The notes below the pieces were generated by a model. That model did no database searches. It was given only the letters and a program-made list of their open reading frames with translations, and was not told the DNA's origin. A program made the position numbers and the translations under genes. From an uncultured Dehalococcoidia bacterium (lineage in GTDB: Bacteria; Chloroflexota; Dehalococcoidia; Lucifugimonadales; CATQGZ01), in assembly GCA_958295685.1 (NCBI GenBank), contig OY282365.1, positions 1,984,001 to 2,048,000 on the forward strand: DNA of 64,000 bases, written 5' to 3'. Each line of letters begins with the position of its first letter. Position 1 is the first letter of the stretch. Shown here piece by piece: positions 60,265 to 64,000 of this stretch.

Positions 60265-61749
60265 GTGTCGGAGCTGGAAAGCGAGTTGGTCAGGCGACGC
60301 CTGACCAAGCTCGATAAACTAAGAGCGCGGGGGATTGATCCATACCCGCACAGGTACCGCCGCTCCCACACCGTGCGCCAGGCCCTTGACCTCTTTGTAT
60401 CCTCTGAGCAGTCCGGCGCCTGCGAGCCCACGACCGACACCGTGTCCGTCGGCGGACGCATCATCGTCTTCAGAGGGATGGGCAGGGCCACTTTTGCCGA
60501 CTTGGTGGACGGGTCGGGTCGCGTCCAGCTCCTGTTTCGCCGTAACAACCTCCCCGACCTCTATGACCTCCTCGCCGACCTAGATATTGGGGACTGGCTC
60601 GGAGCAACAGGTCCCCTGTTCAGGACCAGGACAGGGGAAATCACGGTCGAGGTGCGGAAGTTCACCGTCCTCAGCAAGGCGATCCGTCCTCTGCCTGAGA
60701 AGTTTCACGGTCTAGTCGATGTTGAGAGCCGCTACCGTCAGCGCTACCTGGACCTGATCTCCAACGAGGAGTCCAGGAGGGTAGCGGTACTTAGAAGCCG
60801 GATAGTCAGCGGGGTGCGCCGCTTCATGGAGAGCAGAGACTTCATCGAGGTCGAGACCCCGACCCTGGTTCCGGTGGCCGCAGGGGCCACCGCGCACCCG
60901 TTCGAGACTCACCACAGGGCCCTCGATCGGAAGCTGTACCTGCGCGTCGCCCACGAGCTATACCTGAAGCGGCTGGTCGTCGGAGGGCTGGAGAAGGTGT
61001 TCGAGATCGGCAAGGTGTTCCGCAACGAAGGCATCGATCTGATGCACAATCCGGAGTTCACGATGCTGGAGAGCTACGAGGCATTTGCCGACTACAACGA
61101 CGTCATGTCGATGGTCGAAGACCTCGTCTACTCACTGACCGCCGAGGTACTGGGCTCTCCCGTAGTCGAGTATGACGGCCGGAGCATCGACTTCACACCA
61201 CCCTGGCCGCGTCTGGACCTCTGCGCCCAAATCAGGGAGCACTCGGGAATCGACATCTTGGCTCTGAATGACATCGAGCCTCTCAAGGCCGCGATGAAGT
61301 CGGTCGGCGTGGAAGTCAGCCAGCAGCGGAGTTGGGGAGGTCTCGTCGACAAGCTCGTCTCCGCCAGGGTCGAGCCGAATCTGATCCAGCCGTCCTTTCT
61401 GGTGGACTACCCTGTCGAGATGTCCCCGCTGGCCAAGAGGCGGACGGATGATTCTCGGCTCGTGGAGCGGTTCGAGGGCTTCGTCGCCGGCGGTGAGATA
61501 TGCAATGCGTTCACCGAGCTCAACGACCCCGTCGACCAGCGCGCCAGGTTCGAGGAACAGGAGGCACTCCGGGACCGGTTCCACGACGAGGAGATGGACC
61601 GCATGGACGAGGACTTCCTCGTCGCGGTGGAGCACGGTATGCCGCCCACCGGGGGCCTGGGAATCGGCATAGACCGGCTCGTCATGCTCTTCTCCGGCCA
61701 TCCCTCGATCAGGGAGGTCGTGCTCTTTCCCCAGCTAAGGAGCAGATGA
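60265..61749 (+). CDS. lysS: Lysyl-tRNA synthetase, class II
   Basis: The 494-residue protein has an N-terminal OB fold (V-G-G-R-I-I-V-F-R-G-M-G, then F-A-D-L-V-D near residue 78). The class II motifs are R-Y-R-Q-R-Y-L-D near 158 (motif 1 region), F-R-N-E-G-I-D near 251 (motif 2) and G-L-G-I-G-I-D-R-L near 462 (motif 3). A substitution is visible in E-I-G-K-V-F-R-N-E, where E-I-N/G-R is usual, within family range. The start is GTG 60265. The pairing greA-lysS is common in bacteria. Confidence 0.96.
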   Translation: MSELESELVRRRLTKLDKLRARGIDPYPHRYRRSHTVRQALDLFVSSEQSGACEPTTDTVSVGGRIIVFRGMGRATFADLVDGSGRVQLLFRRNNLPDLYDLLADLDIGDWLGATGPLFRTRTGEITVEVRKFTVLSKAIRPLPEKFHGLVDVESRYRQRYLDLISNEESRRVAVLRSRIVSGVRRFMESRDFIEVETPTLVPVAAGATAHPFETHHRALDRKLYLRVAHELYLKRLVVGGLEKVFEIGKVFRNEGIDLMHNPEFTMLESYEAFADYNDVMSMVEDLVYSLTAEVLGSPVVEYDGRSIDFTPPWPRLDLCAQIREHSGIDILALNDIEPLKAAMKSVGVEVSQQRSWGGLVDKLVSARVEPNLIQPSFLVDYPVEMSPLAKRRTDDSRLVERFEGFVAGGEICNAFTELNDPVDQRARFEEQEALRDRFHDEEMDRMDEDFLVAVEHGMPPTGGLGIGIDRLVMLFSGHPSIREVVLFPQLRSR

Positions 61750-61757
61750 CCGCAAAT

Positions 61758-61776
61758 TGCTCGTCCGAGACGAGCA
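61758..61776. terminator. Hairpin between convergent lysS and ileS
   Basis: TGCTCGTC-CGA-GACGAGCA forms a perfect 8-bp stem with a 3-nt loop, 8 nt after the lysS stop. On the minus strand it is followed by ATTTG. Possibly bidirectional, though U tracts are short. Confidence 0.45.
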
Positions 61777-61830
61777 GCGTAACGAGGTCGCCGACGTGCC
61801 TCACCGGTGGGACTCCGGCAACGGCTCCGT

Positions 61831-64000
61831 CTACCCGGCTCTGAGCACGCCCAGGGTTAAAGCCAGCCCATCGATCTTGTGCGATTCCACGTATGCCCCC
61901 TCCGGCGGCTCTCCGTCGACGATGACCCGCGAAAGGGTCTCCTGCTCAACGTAATCCGCGTGAACCGACAGCACGCGGCGCACGTCATCCTGTCCCCGGT
62001 AATAGACGTCGATGCGGTCGGCGATGTCGAAGCCCGCCTCACGGCGCATGTTCTGCACGCGGTGCACCAGCTCCCTGGCCAGGCCTTCGAGACGCAGCTC
62101 CTCGCTCACTCCTGTGGTGACGGCCACCGTGTATCCGGCCCCAGAGGCCACTGAGTATCCGGCCATGCTCATGCTCGATACGATCACCTCACCCGGCTCG
62201 AGTGTGTAATCTTCCAGACACACGGGACGCCCGGAACTGATCACGTCGTGCGCTTCTCCGGGATCCGCCTGCGACAGTTGCGCCGCGATATCCCGAACCC
62301 TGCTTCCGTACTTGGGGCCGAGGACTTGAAGGTTCGGCTTGATCTCGAACGAGAGCACGGAGCCCGCGTCCTCAAGAAGCGCGACCTCCTTCACGTTCAA
62401 CTCTTCCCGCACCTGAGCCTCGATTCTGGGCAGCACGTCGATCTCGTCCGAGTCATGGAGAATTACCAGGGCCGCTGCAAGCGGCTGACGTACTTTTATG
62501 CCCGCCTTGCTGCGAGCGCTCCGGCCGAGGCTCGAGAGCCGCATGGCCAGCCGTGTCGCTGCCGACAGCCCTGCGTCGATCCTGGACCGGTCGGCCTCAG
62601 GATAGTCGTCCAGGTGAACGCTCTCGCGGCCGTTCCGGGCCCCAGCCAGGTTTTGGTACATCGACTCGGTGACAAACGGGATGAACGGGGCGAGCAGCCT
62701 GGTCAGAGTCACCAGGCACTCGTAGAGAGTGAAGTACGCGGAGAGCTTGTCGCGGTCCGCGCCGCGGCCTGCCCCTCCGGCCAGGCCGCTCTTCCAGAAG
62801 CGCCGCCTGCTCCGTCTGACGTACCAGTTGGACAGGTACTCCACAAACTCCTCCACTGCGCGCGAGCCTCTCTCCGGCTCGAACGAGTCCATGGAGTCCG
62901 TGACCTCGGCGATGAGCATGTTCAGTTCCGAGATTATCCACTGGTCCAGCTCGGCCCGCTCCGACAAGTCCGGCCTGTCTGCCGACGGGTCGAACCGGTC
63001 GATGTTGGCATAGGTCACGAAGAATGAGTAGACGTTCCATAGAGGTATCATCAGACGGCGGCGCACGTCGTCGGCCACTCCGAAGCCGAAGTTCAGGTTG
63101 GCCGCCGGGTTGTGACGAGAGTAGAGCCAGCGCATCGCGTCGGCCCCCATCCTCTCAGCCGCGTCCTCGAACCAGATGGCGTTCCCCTTGCTCTTGTGCA
63201 TCTCCTCGCCATTCTCGTCTCGCATCAGCGCATAGCTGTGCACCGTCCTGGTAGGCTCGCGGCCCTCCAGCACCGTGCTCATCGTGAGGAGCGAGTAGAA
63301 CCAGTTCCTGAACTGGCCTGGGAAACTCTCGGTTATCCAGTCGGCAGGGAACCACTTCATCCAGTGCTCACGGTCCTCCCGGTAGCCTATCGTTGAGAAC
63401 GAGACGATCCCGGCGTCCAGCCACGGATTGCCGACGTCGGCAATCCGTGAGACCTCTTCACCGCACTTGGAGCACTCGACCTTCACGGCGTCGATCCACG
63501 GTCGGTGCGGCGAGTGACCCTCGAAACTGTCCCAGCCGCTCGCCGCCCTCGCGCGCAGGTCCTCTTCGCTGCCGATCACGTCGAAGTGCCCACACTCGCA
63601 CTTGTAGATGGGCAGGGCGAGGCCCCAATAGCGCTTCTTGGAGATCATCCAGTCGTCCATGTTGCGGAGCCAGTCCAGCTCCCGTTGCAGTCCGAATCCC
63701 GGAAGCCACCTGATCTTCTTCGCCACTTCGGACACAAGGCCGCGAAGCTCACTCATGGATATGAACCACTCTTCTACAAGCCGGTGGACGAGCTCCGAGC
63801 CGCAGCGCCAGCACACAGGATACCTGTGTCGGTAATTCTCGAGTCGATAGAATACGCCCTTCTCCTTGAGTGACGAGTAGATAGGCTCATTCACGTCATA
63901 CACGTTCCGGCCGGTGAGCCAGTCGAACCCCTCGACAAAGTCTCCGAAATCGTCCAGCGGAGCGATCACTCCGAGGTCGCCAAGCTCCTTGGATAACGCG
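61831..64000 (-). CDS. ileS: Isoleucyl-tRNA synthetase, C-terminal 720 codons (5' end outside window)
   Basis: The frame continues through 64000. It contains part of the editing/catalytic region, C-W-R-C-G-S-E-L with W-F-I (near the first 60 visible residues), the KMSKS loop as E-M-H-K-S-K-G-N, the anticodon-binding domain and a long C-terminal domain with further repeats. Cys pairs (C-x-C, C-x-x-C) suggest zinc binding, as in the IleRS type with a larger C-terminal domain. KMSKS here is M-H-K-S-K. The HIGH motif must lie outside. Confidence 0.95.
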   Translation of the reverse strand, partial: ALSKELGDLGVIAPLDDFGDFVEGFDWLTGRNVYDVNEPIYSSLKEKGVFYRLENYRHRYPVCWRCGSELVHRLVEEWFISMSELRGLVSEVAKKIRWLPGFGLQRELDWLRNMDDWMISKKRYWGLALPIYKCECGHFDVIGSEEDLRARAASGWDSFEGHSPHRPWIDAVKVECSKCGEEVSRIADVGNPWLDAGIVSFSTIGYREDREHWMKWFPADWITESFPGQFRNWFYSLLTMSTVLEGREPTRTVHSYALMRDENGEEMHKSKGNAIWFEDAAERMGADAMRWLYSRHNPAANLNFGFGVADDVRRRLMIPLWNVYSFFVTYANIDRFDPSADRPDLSERAELDQWIISELNMLIAEVTDSMDSFEPERGSRAVEEFVEYLSNWYVRRSRRRFWKSGLAGGAGRGADRDKLSAYFTLYECLVTLTRLLAPFIPFVTESMYQNLAGARNGRESVHLDDYPEADRSRIDAGLSAATRLAMRLSSLGRSARSKAGIKVRQPLAAALVILHDSDEIDVLPRIEAQVREELNVKEVALLEDAGSVLSFEIKPNLQVLGPKYGSRVRDIAAQLSQADPGEAHDVISSGRPVCLEDYTLEPGEVIVSSMSMAGYSVASGAGYTVAVTTGVSEELRLEGLARELVHRVQNMRREAGFDIADRIDVYYRGQDDVRRVLSVHADYVEQETLSRVIVDGEPPEGAYVESHKIDGLALTLGVLRAG

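Overview
This 64 kb window of high-GC DNA most resembles a Chloroflexota chromosome of the SAR202/Dehalococcoidia type. That placement is inference. It rests on the metabolic mix (LLM-class flavin oxidoreductase, phytanoyl-CoA dioxygenase, several SDR, aldo/keto reductase and amidohydrolase genes, methylmalonyl-CoA mutase, glycine-betaine ABC transporter), on T-P-rich lipoproteins, and on near-leaderless genes with TTGACA promoters. Ordinary housekeeping genes (glnS, gltX, lysS, ileS, dnaE, purL, purQ, greA, folB, dtd) show that it is chromosomal. No phage, CRISPR array, transposase or rRNA was seen.

Layout. 0-5 kb, minus strand: an aroE start cut by the edge, folB, a CitE-like lyase, a double HtrA protease with RCC1 repeats, and a CBS-HEPN protein. 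5.6-10.1 kb, plus strand: a PH-domain membrane protein, an N-acyl-D-amino-acid deacylase and glnS. 10.2-12.8 kb, minus: a grdB-grdE pair in which grdB has an in-frame UGA followed by a SECIS-like hairpin. 13.1-16.9 kb: dnaE with a 30-bp minisatellite. 16.9-31 kb: an AT-richer UvrD-like helicase, a PQQ dehydrogenase-cytochrome c, tRNA-Leu, catabolic and redox genes, tRNA-Ser and an MFS exporter. 31-36 kb: dtd, an FmdB-type gene, purL and a split EamA transporter. 36-43.4 kb: three tandemly duplicated T-P-rich lipoprotein genes, two with long LRR arrays, separated by copies of the purQ 3' end. 43.5-46.2 kb: gltX-yqeY-purQ. 46.7-59.1 kb: a DM13 protein, ProV/ProW, FAH hydrolase, CcdA, SDR, a sugar transferase, methylmalonyl-CoA mutase and two cation antiporters. 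59.8-64 kb: greA-lysS facing ileS.

The strongest candidate for an undescribed system is a six-copy leader element at about 5.3, 8.2, 25.0, 34.5, 46.4 and 59.4 kb. Every copy has a TTGACA -35, a 17-nt spacer, a TANNNT -10 and an array of 11-nt units of the type TGTYNCA, followed by a CAGCTACGARRTG block. Five copies have an ATG exactly 7 nt after the -10. Most copies end in inverted units. Each copy lies upstream of, and in the same direction as, a gene: the CBS-HEPN gene, glnS, a class III aminotransferase, purL, gltX and a cation antiporter. The unit sequence differs among copies (TGTCCCA/TGTTCCA, TGTCGCA, TGTCACA), and the inverted tail units change to match in most of them. This suggests base pairing in the transcript or a co-varying inverted binding site. 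Four targets concern glutamate or glutamine chemistry.

All calls come from reading the sequence. No database search was run and numerical GC was not computed.
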